Numbered from the stretch's first letter, positions 28,562 through 39,299 are shown. The stretch is 64,000 bases of DNA from Bartonella florencae (GCF_000312525.1 NZ_HE997451.1:33479-97478); one strand, 5' to 3'. Program-made: numbers and translations. Notes: generated from the sequence alone by a model not told the origin.

Positions 28562-29295
28562 AAGCTTGATACCTTTCTATATCCTGCTTGCATGTATATT
28601 TCCAGATAGCGCAGGATTGCAGAAAAAAACGCTGAAAATAACAAATAGAGTAAGCATGCTACAAGATAAAACAGCATGGCTTTATCAGTGGCTGCAACGG
28701 CTAAATTTGTTTGTCGCATAAGGTCAACAAGTGAAATGGTTGATACCAAGGATGTATCTTTTAGCAAAGTAAGCCAATTGTTAGAAAGCCCTGGTAAAGC
28801 ATTCCGGATTAACTGAGGAAAGACAACACGAAAAAACGTTGTTGAGCGTGAAAGTCCTAAGGTTTTAGCTGCTTCATATTGACCTTTATCAAAAATGTTG
28901 AATGCTCCAAGCCAGCTTTCACAAGAAAAGGCGGCAAGAACCATACTGAGAGCCAGAACTCCCGCAACAAAGGCGTTAATGCTAAACATGATTTCAATAT
29001 TAAAATAATCAAGAACAATTTGAATAATATTTTGCAAGCCATAATAAACTAAAAATAAGGTTAAAAGCTCTGGTAGTCCACGAAATACTGTAGAAAAGAG
29101 GGTAGCGATAGTTTTAGCTACCCTGATATTGGATCGAATCATCACTGCATTTAGAAGTCCTAGAGGAAGTCCTAAGAGCCCACAACATAAAGCCAATGAT
29201 AATGTCATTCCAGCACTAGAAAGTATAACTACACCCCACCCTCCATTGCTAAATGATAGCAATGCTAAATCTTCAATCATTCTTGCGTACCTCAC
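28558..29295 (-). CDS. Polar amino acid ABC transporter permease (first)
   Basis: Partner permease, 245 residues, about five membrane spans. The EAA-type loop AAKTLGLSRSTTFFRVVFPQLI near residues 146-167 is present. It starts 64 bases after the stop of the nearer binding-protein gene and overlaps the second permease by 4 bases. HisQ-like by position; the substrate is probably a basic or polar amino acid, judging from the binding proteins. Confidence 0.94.
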   Translation of the reverse strand: MRYARMIEDLALLSFSNGGWGVVILSSAGMTLSLALCCGLLGLPLGLLNAVMIRSNIRVAKTIATLFSTVFRGLPELLTLFLVYYGLQNIIQIVLDYFNIEIMFSINAFVAGVLALSMVLAAFSCESWLGAFNIFDKGQYEAAKTLGLSRSTTFFRVVFPQLIRNALPGLSNNWLTLLKDTSLVSTISLVDLMRQTNLAVAATDKAMLFYLVACLLYLLFSAFFSAILRYLEIYMQAGYRKVSSL

Positions 29296-29359
29296 AGAGA
29301 GTTAGATAAATATTTTCATTAGAAATAAACAGTTTGTCCAATTTTAGTTCATTTGATAT

Positions 29360-30112
29360 TTAATAAGTATCAAATGTAAAATATTTTTTCATAATTCTAT
29401 CATAAGTTCCATCCAAATGGATTTCTTTTATTGCTTCATTGAACTTATTTTTAAGGTTGTTATTATTTTTGCGTAAGGCAATTGCAATAGGAGATTTTGT
29501 TTCTTCCAACGTCCCTAGAAGACGGCAGCAATCTTTCCCTTCATTTTTAAGCCAGTTTAATGCTTGCAGTTTATCAACAATAACCACATCAAGTCGATGG
29601 CTCAAGAGGTCACGATTAACTTCTATTGTTGTCGGGTAGAGTTTAATATTTATTCCTTCAAAAGCATAATGATCTTCCGCATAGGCTGCTTGTGTTGTAT
29701 TTGATTGGACACCGAGATTTTTACCTTTAAAAGCTTCCGTTGAGATCTCTTTAATTTCTGAATCTTTGGCGATAATTACAGCAAGCTCTGTGTTATAATA
29801 AGGATTTGTGAAATCGATCTTTTGTAAGCGTTCTTTTGTGGGAGCAAGAGAAGCAATGATGACATCGTATTTTTTGGCAAGAAGACCAAGAATCATACCC
29901 TCAAAATCTTGAGTAGTGATAGTGCATTCAACGTTCATTTTTTTACAAAGCGCATAAGATATATCAATATCAAATCCTTTGAGTTCGTTGTTTGAATCGA
30001 TGTAACTAAATGGAGGATAAGAACCTTCACTTGCAATTTTTAGCGTTTGTGTATGGGCAGATTGTGTGAACAGTGTTGCACTTATTATAAGAGCTACTGC
30101 TAATAATTTCAT
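29360..30112 (-). CDS. Amino acid ABC transporter substrate-binding protein, copy 1
   Basis: Periplasmic family 3 binding protein, 250 residues, with a signal peptide of about 21 residues. The mature start TLKIASEGSYPPFSYID and the GFDIDISYALCKKMN stretch are typical of lysine/arginine/ornithine/histidine-type binders. It is nearly a twin of the protein encoded by 30616-31368, with most positions identical, and sits directly upstream of the permease genes. Two Cys pairs (CKKMNVEC near 56-62, and DCCRLLG near 190) are shared with the twin. Confidence 0.94.
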   Translation of the reverse strand: MKLLAVALIISATLFTQSAHTQTLKIASEGSYPPFSYIDSNNELKGFDIDISYALCKKMNVECTITTQDFEGMILGLLAKKYDVIIASLAPTKERLQKIDFTNPYYNTELAVIIAKDSEIKEISTEAFKGKNLGVQSNTTQAAYAEDHYAFEGINIKLYPTTIEVNRDLLSHRLDVVIVDKLQALNWLKNEGKDCCRLLGTLEETKSPIAIALRKNNNNLKNKFNEAIKEIHLDGTYDRIMKKYFTFDTY

Positions 30113-30615
30113 TATGTTCTCCTATGAGATAAGCGGAAAAATATGAGATCGTCATGTATTTTATAGTCTGTAAGCTCTTCTAGGAGCAATGCAAAATTTT
30201 ATGAATGCTCATTTCGCGTTCATGATAATGAACATTATTATCAAAAAATGAATTATTTTATCAAGTATGAGCATGCTAAACAGAGGAGAGAAAGAAATAT
30301 TTTATTGATTACATTGCATGATGATTAATTATGAGACTACGTTTTCATCATTTTCTCAAAAAATACAGAATTTAATTGTAAAAAACTATTCAATTTAAGC
30401 ATGAAGAAAATTTTTAGCTTTGAGGTCAAAGACAAAATAAAAAATTGTTTTCATTATTGATAGCGTGAAATGCTTAAAGGACAGAAACACATAAAAATTG
30501 TTCTTTAGGTAAGTGGGTATTTTTCTTCTAAAAAATAATAAAAACAGTAAATTTAAAATTACTTCTCTACTCTTTATAGTACCATTTTAAAGTTTAACTC
30601 ATATTGATATTTTAT
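30113..30615. other. Intergenic between the twin binding-protein genes
   Basis: 503 bases. The right part of each intergenic unit carries the duplicated promoter segment (see 30160-30189); from about 30200 to 30615 the DNA is very AT-rich and no longer resembles the other copy. No gene or terminator is visible. Confidence 0.5.
30160..30189 (-). promoter_or_regulatory. Promoter of binding-protein copy 1
   Basis: On the minus strand TTGCTC (30189-30184) and TATAAA (30165-30160) are separated by 18 bases. The same arrangement is found upstream of copy 2, embedded in about 80 bases of similar sequence, which supports a functional promoter. A degenerate inverted repeat follows the -10 box. Confidence 0.6.
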
Positions 30616-31368
30616 TTAATAAATATCGAATGCGAAATATTTTTTCATAATTTTTTCATAAGTTCCATCCAAACGGATTGCTTTTATTGCTTCATTGAGT
30701 TTATTTTTAAGATCATGATTATTTTTACGAAGTGCAATTGCAATAGGGAATTTTGTATCTTCCAAAGTTCCTAGCAGTTTGCAACAATCTTTTCCCTCAT
30801 TTGCAAGCCAGTTTAAAGCGTGTGTTTTATCGCAGATCATCAAATCAAGACGATGGCTTAAAAGATCGCGATTAACTTCTATGACTGTAGGATAGAGTTT
30901 AATATTCACCCCTTTAGAGGCATAGTGATCTTCTGCATAGGCTGCTTGTGTTGTATTCGATTGTGTACCCAAATTTTTATCTTTAAAAGCTTCTGCTGAG
31001 ATCTCTTTAATTTCTGAGTCTTTGGTAACAATTATAGCAAGTGCTGTATTATAGTAAGGGTCTGTGAAGTCAATTTTTTGCAAGCGCTCCTCTGTGGGAG
31101 CAAGAGAAGAAACAATGGCGTCATATTTTTTTGCAAGAAGACCAGGAATCATACCCTCAAAGTCTTGAATGACGATTCTACATTCAACATTCATTTTTTT
31201 ACAAAGCGCATAAGATATATCAATATCAAATCCTTTGAGTTCATTGTTTGAATCAATGTAACTAAATGGAGGATAGGAAGCATCACTGGCAATTTTCAGC
31301 GTTTGAGCATGAATTGATTGGGCAAAAAGTGTTATACTTATTATAAGAGCTGCTGGTAATAATTTCAC
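30616..31368 (-). CDS. Amino acid ABC transporter substrate-binding protein, copy 2
   Basis: Second family 3 binding protein of 250 residues, same architecture as copy 1: signal peptide ending near HAQ, then TLKIASDASYPPFSYID and GFDIDISYALCKKMN. Differences are spread along the chain and include charge changes in the ligand-side segments (for example DLMICDKTHALNW in place of the copy 1 stretch DVVIVDKLQALNW), so ligand preference may have drifted. It has its own promoter and probably shares the downstream permeases. Confidence 0.93.
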   Translation of the reverse strand: MKLLPAALIISITLFAQSIHAQTLKIASDASYPPFSYIDSNNELKGFDIDISYALCKKMNVECRIVIQDFEGMIPGLLAKKYDAIVSSLAPTEERLQKIDFTDPYYNTALAIIVTKDSEIKEISAEAFKDKNLGTQSNTTQAAYAEDHYASKGVNIKLYPTVIEVNRDLLSHRLDLMICDKTHALNWLANEGKDCCKLLGTLEDTKFPIAIALRKNNHDLKNKLNEAIKAIRLDGTYEKIMKKYFAFDIY

Positions 31369-31393
31369 TCTATTCTCCTATGAGATAAGCGGA

Positions 31394-31444
31394 AAAATAC
31401 AAGATTGTCTTGTATTTTATAATCTGTAAGCTTTTCTGGAGCAA
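31394..31444 (-). promoter_or_regulatory. Promoter of copy 2 with perfect operator-like palindrome
   Basis: On the minus strand TTGCTC (31444-31439) and TATAAA (31421-31416) are spaced by 17 bases. Overlapping the -10 edge and the expected start site is AAAATACAAGA, TTG, TCTTGTATTTT (31394-31418), an 11-bp perfect inverted repeat. It could bind a repressor or form a hairpin at the mRNA 5' end. Confidence 0.6.
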
Positions 31445-31890
31445 TGCAAAAAATTTATTGATATTTATTTTACTATTAATAGAGCTGTTATCAGAAAAAA
31501 TGTTCACTATATCAAATATGGTTATGCTAAATACGGAAAAAAATAGTTCGTTGATTATTTATCATAGGTAATTTTTATCATTTTGTTCAAAAGATACAAA
31601 ATTTAATTTAAATACAAAGAAAATTTATGCCATGAGGAGAATAAAAGAAAATTACTTTGTTATCACTATTATTACAATATTCTTAAATATTTAAGAATAG
31701 AAAATTAAAATTTTTTTGAAATTTAAGTATATACTTTGTTAAACGAAAAAAACACTATAGATTCTCTTAATTTATTAAGTAAAAGCCATCAGATTTTTCC
31801 TAAATTCTATGATAGTCTTACAACTACAAAAAGAGCTTCAAAATCAAGATTCATAAAAATGCTTTCAATCATAGGCCTTTTATTATTCGA

Positions 31891-31920
31891 AATAAAGCTC
31901 CAATAAATTGAAGCTTTATT
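31891..31920 (-). terminator. Hairpin downstream of gltA
   Basis: AATAAAGCT (31891-31899) pairs perfectly with AGCTTTATT (31912-31920), 9 bp with a 12-base loop, 19 bases beyond the gltA stop. On the minus strand it is followed only by a broken T run, so termination strength is uncertain. Confidence 0.45.
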
Positions 31921-31938
31921 GATTGGTGCTTTATTATT

Positions 31939-33234
31939 TCAATTGACACGTTTATCTATAGGAACATAGTCACGCATACCATAACCTGTATAGAGTTGGC
32001 GAGGCCGACCAATCTTTTGTGCGGGATCCTCGATCATTTCTTTCCATTGTGCAACCCAACCAACACTGCGTGCTAATGCAAAAAGAACAGTAAACATTTC
32101 GGTTGGGAAACCTAAAGCTTTTAATGTAATACCAGAATAGAAATCGACATTGGGGTAAAGTTTTTTCTCAACGAAATATTCATCGTTGAGAGCGATTTTT
32201 TCAAGTTCTATAGCGATATCAAGAAGGGGATCATCTTGAATATTTAGTTCCTTTAACACCTCATGACAGGTTTTTTGCATAATTTTTGCACGTGGATCAT
32301 AGTTTTTATAGACTCGGTGGCCAAATCCCATAAGGCGGAAAGGATCATTTTTATCTTTTGCGCGTGCAATGAATTCAGGAATTCTTTTAACGGAACCTAT
32401 TTCTTGTAGCATCTTTAAGCATGCTTCATTGGCTCCACCATGCGCTGGCCCCCAAAGGCAAGCAACACCTGCTGCAATACATGCAAATGGATTAGCACCT
32501 GATGATCCTGCAAGGCGTACAGTGGATGTAGAAGCATTTTGTTCATGATCTGCGTGGAGAATAAAGATTCGATCCATTGCTCGAGTAAGAACTGGATTGC
32601 TTTTATATTCTTCACAAGGAACACAAAAGCACATACGAAGAAAATTTGCAGCGTAACTAAGATCATTTCTTGGATAAACAAATGCTTGTCCAATACTGTA
32701 TTTATAAACCATAGCAGCAAGGGTTGGAACCTTGGAGACGAGACGAACAGAAGCAATCATTCTCTGTTGTGGGTCTGTAATATCAATAGAGTCATGATAG
32801 AATGCAGACATAGCCCCAAGGCATGCAACCATGACAGCCATAGGATGTGAGTCGCGACGAAATCCATGAAAAAAACGCGAAAATTGCTCATGTACCATCG
32901 TGTGTTGCATGATACAGCGGTCAAAGTCATTTTTTTCTTGTTGTGTTGGAAGTTCACCGTAAAGTAAAAGGTAGCAGCTTTCGAGAAAGTCTCCTTTTTC
33001 AGCCAGTTGATCAATAGGATAACCTCGATAAAGCAATAGTCCTTTATTACCATCAATATAAGTAATTTTTGATTCACAAGAAGCGGTTGAGGTAAAGCCA
33101 GGATCATAAGTAAAACTATTGGTTTCTTTATAGAGAGAAGCAATTTCAATGACGTCAGGACCAAGAGTACCTTTGCGTACAGGAAGTTCTATATTTTTAT
33201 CATTCACAGTAATGTGTGCTTTATTTTCAGACAT
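31939..33234 (-). CDS. gltA: Citrate synthase
   Basis: Condenses oxaloacetate and acetyl-CoA at the entry of the TCA cycle. Type II (hexameric, Gram-negative) enzyme of 431 residues. Active-site His are in the [10 protein letters not shown] stretch near residue 268 and [14 protein letters not shown] near 308, with the catalytic Asp in the NVDFYSGI stretch near 365. The ribosome-binding site AAAGGA precedes the ATG. This gene is the standard typing locus of Bartonella and its sequence fits that genus. Confidence 0.98.
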   Translation of the reverse strand: MSENKAHITVNDKNIELPVRKGTLGPDVIEIASLYKETNSFTYDPGFTSTASCESKITYIDGNKGLLLYRGYPIDQLAEKGDFLESCYLLLYGELPTQQEKNDFDRCIMQHTMVHEQFSRFFHGFRRDSHPMAVMVACLGAMSAFYHDSIDITDPQQRMIASVRLVSKVPTLAAMVYKYSIGQAFVYPRNDLSYAANFLRMCFCVPCEEYKSNPVLTRAMDRIFILHADHEQNASTSTVRLAGSSGANPFACIAAGVACLWGPAHGGANEACLKMLQEIGSVKRIPEFIARAKDKNDPFRLMGFGHRVYKNYDPRAKIMQKTCHEVLKELNIQDDPLLDIAIELEKIALNDEYFVEKKLYPNVDFYSGITLKALGFPTEMFTVLFALARSVGWVAQWKEMIEDPAQKIGRPRQLYTGYGMRDYVPIDKRVN

Positions 33235-33495
33235 TAGATATTCCTTTCAGGTCCTTTGCTTCTAAAAATCAAGATGCCGCTTTATCAGAGTAGGAGATAT
33301 ATAATTGAAGCTTCTCTTACTTATATTGAAAGGTAGATTTACCTTAAAAGTTAGTTCATGCAATCTAAAAAATATTTTTATTTGTAATTTTACCGAATAT
33401 ATTTTTCAACGATTTAAAAAAGAAGCTAACTTTTATTTTGCATAGAGACATCTGTATGCGAATATTTATGAGAGTAAGAAGCTGTATACATGTCG

Positions 33496-34923
33496 CTAAT
33501 ATGCGGTTGTAATGAGTTGATCATTGATACGATTGAGAGATTCCTCTCGTCCCAGTAAAACAAGTACATCAAAAACTCCAGGGGATGTTGAGCGACCTGT
33601 GAGAGCAGCACGAAGCGGTTGTGCAATAGATCCAAGTTTGAGATCTTGTGTCTGCGCATAAGTTCGAAGAGTTTCATCTAGTGTTTGGGATTCCCAAGAG
33701 TGGACTTCTTTCAGAGCAATATAAATATCATTTAAAATGGCTTGTCCATTTTTATCCAAGAACGTCTGCGCTTTTTCGTCAAGCTGTAATGGTCGTTGTG
33801 TAAAAATAAAAGAAGCATTGTCAATAAGTTCGCACAAGGTTTTTGAACGTTCTTTCAAATTTGGTATAGCTTTTAAGAATTGAACGCGGCGTTGTTCATC
33901 AAGTCTTTCCATTATTTGTACACCACCTTCAATTTCTGATAAAATACTAACAGCTCCATCAAAAAGGTCTTGATCATTGCTCATACGTATATAATGCCCA
34001 TTGATGGCATCGAGCTTTTTGAGATCAAAACGGGCAGCTCCTTTGTTAATATCATCAATATCAAACCAAGAAATCATATCTTCTATTGACATCAATTCAT
34101 CATCACCATGACTCCAACCAAGACGAACGAGATAATTTCGCAAAGCAGCAGGAAGATAGCCCATTGTTCGGTAAGCATCAACACCGAGCGCACCATGCCG
34201 TTTTGATAATTTTGCACCATTTTCACCATGGATAAGAGGAATATGTGCCATCACAGGAATATCCCATCCCATCGCCTTGAAGATAATTGTTTGGCGCGCT
34301 GCATTGGTGAGATGATCGTCACCACGTATAATATGTGTAATTCCCATATCGTGATCATCAACAACAACAGCATGCATATAAGTAGGTGAGCCATCGGAAC
34401 GCAAAATAATAAAGTCGTCTAGATCTTTATTAGGGAAACGAACATCACCTTGGACGCGGTCGTGCACAACCGTTTCCCCATCTTGTGGCGCTTTTATACG
34501 AATAACAGGTTTAACATCTTTGGGAGCTTGAGAGATATCACGGTCGCGCCAGCGTCCGTCATAACGCGGTGGACGACCTTGCGCACGCGCATTTTCACGC
34601 ATTTCAGCGAGTTCTTCCGAAGAAGTATAGCAATAATAGGCTTTACCATCTTTTACCAATTGTTCAGCAACTTGGCGATGACGTTTTGCTCGTTCAAATT
34701 GCGAAATAGGAGTACCATCATAGCTAAGCCCCATCCAATGCAGGCCATCTATAATGGCTTTTACAGCTGCCTCTGTTGAACGTTCTCTGTCTGTATCTTC
34801 AATTCGTAGCAGCATTTTGCCACCAGTGTGTTTGGCATAAAGCCAATTAAAGAGAGCAGTACGAGCGCCTCCGATATGAAGAAAGCCTGTTGGTGAGGGA
34901 GCAAAGCGGGTAATAACGGACAC
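33496..34923 (-). CDS. gltX: Glutamyl-tRNA synthetase (first)
   Basis: Class Ic aminoacyl-tRNA synthetase charging glutamate. 475 residues from GTG 34923 (AAAGGAAGAG upstream). [21 protein letters not shown] (first residues) holds the HIGH motif as HIGG, and KLSKRHG near residue 247 is the KMSKS equivalent. The C-terminal anticodon-binding domain follows from about 340. A second, diverged gltX is at 43943. Alphaproteobacteria commonly carry two, one of which may charge tRNA-Gln for later amidation. Confidence 0.97.
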   Translation of the reverse strand: MSVITRFAPSPTGFLHIGGARTALFNWLYAKHTGGKMLLRIEDTDRERSTEAAVKAIIDGLHWMGLSYDGTPISQFERAKRHRQVAEQLVKDGKAYYCYTSSEELAEMRENARAQGRPPRYDGRWRDRDISQAPKDVKPVIRIKAPQDGETVVHDRVQGDVRFPNKDLDDFIILRSDGSPTYMHAVVVDDHDMGITHIIRGDDHLTNAARQTIIFKAMGWDIPVMAHIPLIHGENGAKLSKRHGALGVDAYRTMGYLPAALRNYLVRLGWSHGDDELMSIEDMISWFDIDDINKGAARFDLKKLDAINGHYIRMSNDQDLFDGAVSILSEIEGGVQIMERLDEQRRVQFLKAIPNLKERSKTLCELIDNASFIFTQRPLQLDEKAQTFLDKNGQAILNDIYIALKEVHSWESQTLDETLRTYAQTQDLKLGSIAQPLRAALTGRSTSPGVFDVLVLLGREESLNRINDQLITTAY

Positions 34924-35037
34924 GAATCTCTTCCTTTAAAGTTAAGATGTTATTTATAGGACTTTATAGAAGGATTATGTTAGCATAGCTGATAAGGGGT
35001 GCAAGAGCCGCATTGCAAGTAAAGTGGGGATTTGCGG

Positions 35038-37321
35038 ATGTTTAATCAAAATAAAGTTAAGGATGGTTTATCCGTAAGATCTGTTTTAAAGACAAAAAAG
35101 TTACGTCTGATATGGCAAGAAGTTTTTTATACTTCTTATGAGGCAAAAAATAACAGTCCTAATAAACAAAAGACTTTTTTATTTGCCCCCTTAAAAAAAG
35201 CAATAACTTTTTTGGGGAAATGGTTGTTAGATTGTATCAACAAAGAAATTTCTTTTGGAATTCTTTTTTCCTTAATTTTAGTATTTTTTTCCATAGGGAT
35301 CATTTTTTTATTTTAATTTAGAGCGCGAGCCAAGTTGGGTGCAATTGGGTGTATTGTTTATTCTCTTCATTGGAATATTGTACATTTTACGGTTTTATCG
35401 GAGAGTATGGAGTATTGCAGGATTTCTATTTTGTATTCTATTGGGCGCTTTGGCTGGAAAGATAGAAACGTGGCGTATAGCGACACCAATGTTAAGCGGC
35501 GATATTGTTACCACGTTAACAGGGAGAATTGTTTCTATTGAGGCAGGGCAAAGAGGACAATTTCGTTTGGTTTTAGATGTGTTAAGCACAAAAAATCCAA
35601 GATTACGCCATAGCCCTCACCGTATCCGTTTATCGGCAAGACGTTTGCCCTATGGATTGGCAATTGGTGATGGATTATATGGAAAAGTTAAAATTAGGGC
35701 ATTATCTGGACCGGTATATCCAGGAGGTTATGATTTTAGTTTTCATAATTATTTCAAAGGAATTGGAGCACAGGGAATTTATTTAGGAAAACCAAGTAAA
35801 ATATTCGTTTCGCAGTCCGATAGAATATTAGAGAGAGGCTTGCAGAAAATTGAAAATTTACGGACGAATATGACACAAAGAATCCGTAAAGCGATTAACG
35901 GAGAAAAGGGTAATGTTGCAGCGGCACTTATAACGGGCCAGCGAGCTGGTATTTCAAATGAGACAAATGAAGCATTGCGTGCAGCTGGATTAGCACATAT
36001 TTTATCAATATCAGGTTTACATATGGCTTTGTTGAGCGGTATAATTCTTGTTAGCATTCGTAGTTTTTTAGCACTTTTTTCTGTTTTCGCATCCTATTAT
36101 TCAACTAAAAAATTTGCTGCTGTCGCTGCATTAACGATGACAGCCTTTTATTTACTACTCTCTGGTAGTGCTGTATCAGCACAAAGAAGTTTTGTGATGA
36201 TTGCTGTTATGTTAGTTGCTGTTTTGTGTAACCGTTCTGCTTTAACAATGCGTAATTTCTCTATTGCTGGTTTAATAACACTCGCGATTAAGCCTCATGA
36301 AATATTAGGTCCTAGCTTTCAAATGTCCTTTTCTGCCACTGCTGCTTTAATTGCTTTTTTTGATTGGTGGAGTGGAAAATTATCTTATGGCACAAGAAAA
36401 ACAACACCATCTTATGCTGGAGCTGGAGTTATTCATCTGGTTTTTTTATCTATATTTTCAATAGGTGTATCTTCGTTTGTGGCGGGAACTGCCAGTGGAA
36501 TTTATGCTGCCTATCATTTTTCTAATATTGCATTTTTGAGTGTCATTAGTAATGCTTTAGCTTTGCCTATCGTATCAATCTTCATCATACCTTTTGGATT
36601 GATCGCGACTCTTGCAATGTTTTGGGGGCTTGAATGGCTGCCACTTCAAATTATGGGTTTTGGTGTTGATCTTGTGATAAAAATTGCTTACGCTATAAGC
36701 TCTATTTCTCCTGCTTTAAATCTTGGATTTATACCGTTATCTGCGTTAATTTTATTCAGTATAGGTTTGGTTGGGCTGACTTTTTGCAAAACATTCATCA
36801 GATTCGTTTTTAGTTTTTTTATTTTGGCTGGTTTTGCGACTTGCTTGATAGGTTCACCTGTGCAACTCATTATAGCAGATAATATGAAGTTTGTTGGGGT
36901 TATCGATGACAAGAAATTATATATTGATCGTTACCATGTTTCCAATTTCACGACATCCATATGGAAAAAATCATTTCACCTGAATGAGACAATCAAGTTA
37001 ACAAAATATGGTCCGCCATTTCATGGACAGTTCATTTGCGATCATCATCTATGTGCGTCCTTATTAGAAAATGGATTAAGAGTGATTGTGTTGCAAGGAG
37101 AAACAGATCGATGCGTAACAGCAGATATTGTGATTAAGACATTCACAACGGATAACAAAATATGTAACAAGAAGGCAAAAATAATATTGACTCCTCAACA
37201 ATTGTTATCAAGAGGGAGTGCTATGATGACAAAAAGCGGTGATATTATTTGGTCTTCGATGGGCTTTTATAGACCGTGGAATATGCACAGACAATATTCA
37301 CAAAAATTGCATAGGCTATAA
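35038..37321 (+). pseudogene. comEC: ComEC/Rec2 DNA uptake channel gene, broken at a T tract
   Basis: ComEC forms the inner-membrane channel for single-stranded DNA in transformation. The first part (35038-35316: basic N-terminus, then a membrane span SFGILFSLILVFFSIGIIF) is in one frame and ends in TAA. The rest (660 codons from GTG 35339, with a DUF4131-like region and the competence domain containing HILSISGLHMALLSG) is in another. Removing one T from the T7 run at 35303-35309 joins them as IFYFNLEREPSWVQLG, exactly the expected alphaproteobacterial sequence, for about 760 residues. So this is a one-base insertion: a true pseudogene, a slippage-dependent gene, or a read error. Confidence 0.85.
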
Positions 37322-37742
37322 TTTTCCATCTTTTTTCGTGTTCGAACAGCAAGAAAAATAAAAGATCTCTCTTTTTTATGATCTATTTCTCAGCTTTATT
37401 AAAATCATGAAACTATTTGCAATTTTTTACAACGAACGATGTTTTTGATATCTAAACAATTTATATAATTTTTTGCAGAGGATTCTTATGTACTGAGCTT
37501 GTTGGTAGTGCAAGATAAATTAAAAATTCTTGTTGATATGGATATGTCAATAAATTTTTAAAAAGAGATAAAATTGTTAATTATTCTATTTTACTCTTAT
37601 CCATATATCTTATAATCATTAACACTTCTTCTTCAATCAAAAGGTGATGAATTAAATTTATGACAGATTGAAACAATAAGCTACTTTAATTGTTATCACG
37701 TTGTAAGAGCTGTCGCTGATTGCTAAAAAGGTAAAGTAATTC
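37322..37742. other. Intergenic between comEC and rpiA
   Basis: 421 AT-rich bases; no gene, tRNA or clear terminator seen. The rpiA promoter should lie here. Confidence 0.5.
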
Positions 37743-38435
37743 ATGGATGTTCAGCAGTTAAAAAAAATGGCAGCTTTAAAAGCGCTTGAATTTGTTGAAG
37801 ATGGTATGCGGCTTGGTATTGGATCTGGTTCAACAGTAAATGAATTTATTCGCCTTCTTGGTGGGCGTGTTGCAGATGGTCTGTGTGTGACGGGTGTCGC
37901 AACTTCGCGATATTCTGAACAACTTTGTTGCAAGTTTGGAGTTCCTATCAGTACCTTAGAGCAAATACCTGAACTAGATCTTGATATTGATGGAGCAGAT
38001 GAAATTTGTCCAGAAATGTCTCTTATTAAAGGGGGAGGTGGGGCATTACTGCATGAAAAAATTGTGGCATCAGCATCTCGAGAAATGCTTATTATTGCAG
38101 ATGAAACAAAGGTAGTAAAAAAACTTGGTGCTTTTGCATTACCCATTGAAGTCAATCCATTTGGTATGCATACGACACGCAAAGCCATAGAAAAGGTAGC
38201 GGGTGATTTAGGGCTTTCTGGAGAAGTTGTACTACGAATGAATGGAGAAGTCCCTTTTAAAACAGATGGTGGTCACTTTATTTTTGATGCGTTTTGGAGG
38301 TGCATTTTGCAGCCAAAGCCATTGTCAGATGCACTTCTTGCAATTCCAGGTGTGGTAGAGCATGGTCTTTTTTTGGGATTAGCGTCGCGTGCAATTGTCG
38401 CTATGGCTAATGGACAAATAAAAGTTTTAGAATGA
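37743..38435 (+). CDS. rpiA: Ribose-5-phosphate isomerase A
   Basis: Interconverts ribose-5-phosphate and ribulose-5-phosphate in the pentose phosphate pathway. 230 residues with [12 protein letters not shown] near 21-32 (phosphate loop), DIDGADEI near 81 (catalytic Asp region), [14 protein letters not shown] near 94 (catalytic Glu and Lys) and the C-terminal [12 protein letters not shown]. The length is that of the family. It lies 118 bases before the DUF2059 gene. Confidence 0.97.
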   Translation: MDVQQLKKMAALKALEFVEDGMRLGIGSGSTVNEFIRLLGGRVADGLCVTGVATSRYSEQLCCKFGVPISTLEQIPELDLDIDGADEICPEMSLIKGGGGALLHEKIVASASREMLIIADETKVVKKLGAFALPIEVNPFGMHTTRKAIEKVAGDLGLSGEVVLRMNGEVPFKTDGGHFIFDAFWRCILQPKPLSDALLAIPGVVEHGLFLGLASRAIVAMANGQIKVLE

Positions 38436-38552
38436 TTGATTTTAAAGAAGACAGTTTACATAACAATTATGTTAACATAATAAAAAGTCTGGAAGATTTT
38501 AAATAAAATAATAAATTTAAGTTTACAATTAGTTATCGGGGTAATCATTACA

Positions 38553-39110
38553 ATGAAAAAAATATTTTCTTATCAGCGTTTTATCGTATATTTTGGTGCA
38601 ATTGCCGTTTTGGTTATGAATATTGGAATGTCTTATGCACAAGGTGTGAGTGATCAGCATTTAGATTCAGCAAGAAAGACTATCAGTGCCATTCGTGCAA
38701 CGGATCAATTTGATAGTTTTTTACCAAATGCGGCACGTGATCTAAAAGACGAACTCATAGGCGATGATCCAAATTTGGCAACGGATATTTCTAATATTGT
38801 TGATAAGCAGGCACTCGCTTTAGCTAAACGACGCTCTGATTTAGAAAAAGAAATTGCTCATGTGTATGCAAAATATTTTACACAAAAAGAACTTGATGCA
38901 ATTACAGCATTTTATAATTCTGACACCGGTAAGAAATTTTTAACAGAAGTTCCAAATCTTGCGCGTGATGCTTATTCCACATTTGATACATGGCGTTCTG
39001 CTGTTATGAAGGATCTTATACAAAATGTAAAAAAGGAAATGTCCGAAACACTTAATTTGGATAATTCTGTTGCGCCTGTAAAATCAAACTCTTCAGAAAA
39101 TAAAAAATAA
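38553..39110 (+). CDS. DUF2059 family exported protein
   Basis: A 185-residue periplasmic or secreted protein with a signal peptide (about 1-30, ending SYA). The DUF2059 domain covers about residues 85-150 and shows the typical KYFTQKELDAITAFYNSDTG stretch. The family is common in alphaproteobacteria and has no well-established function. A strong terminator follows at 39153, so the transcript ends here. Confidence 0.85.
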   Translation: MKKIFSYQRFIVYFGAIAVLVMNIGMSYAQGVSDQHLDSARKTISAIRATDQFDSFLPNAARDLKDELIGDDPNLATDISNIVDKQALALAKRRSDLEKEIAHVYAKYFTQKELDAITAFYNSDTGKKFLTEVPNLARDAYSTFDTWRSAVMKDLIQNVKKEMSETLNLDNSVAPVKSNSSENKK

Positions 39111-39152
39111 TTTTACGGATAAATTAAATAATGCGCAATTCCTCATTTATTT

Positions 39153-39179
39153 AAAAACGGCGGATTTTCCGCCGTTTTT
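39153..39179 (+). terminator. Rho-independent terminator after the DUF2059 gene
   Basis: AAAAACGGCGGA (39153-39164) and TCCGCCGTTTTT (39168-39179) form a perfect 12-bp stem with a 3-base loop and a terminal T run. The A/T flanks make it work on both strands, but only the plus strand has a gene ending here. Confidence 0.9.
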
Positions 39180-39299
39180 AATAGAATTGTTTTTTTTTAA
39201 ATGTTGCTTTATAGAAAAATGGCAATTCGAATAAAAAACTTTTACTTGATAATGAATCACCATAACCTATTGTTGCAGGCGTATAAGAAGGGATAACTC

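Larger units (their letters stand above)
29360..31455 (-). repeat. Tandem duplication of binding-protein gene with promoter
   Basis: The unit gene plus about 85 bases of upstream DNA (29360-30200) is present again at 30616-31455 in the same orientation. Both copies keep the ribosome-binding site, leader and promoter boxes, while the DNA beyond the promoter differs. The divergence in coding sequence shows that the duplication is not recent. Confidence 0.8.
31369..31938. other. Intergenic between gltA and binding-protein copy 2
   Basis: 570 AT-rich bases. The left end carries the copy 2 promoter and palindrome; the right end carries the gltA terminator. The middle (about 31460-31880) shows no gene, only poly-A/T tracts. 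Confidence 0.5.

Noticed and set aside
37751..38188. 145-codon minus frame inside rpiA
   Set aside because: Mirror of the conserved rpiA coding sequence, without its own start signal.
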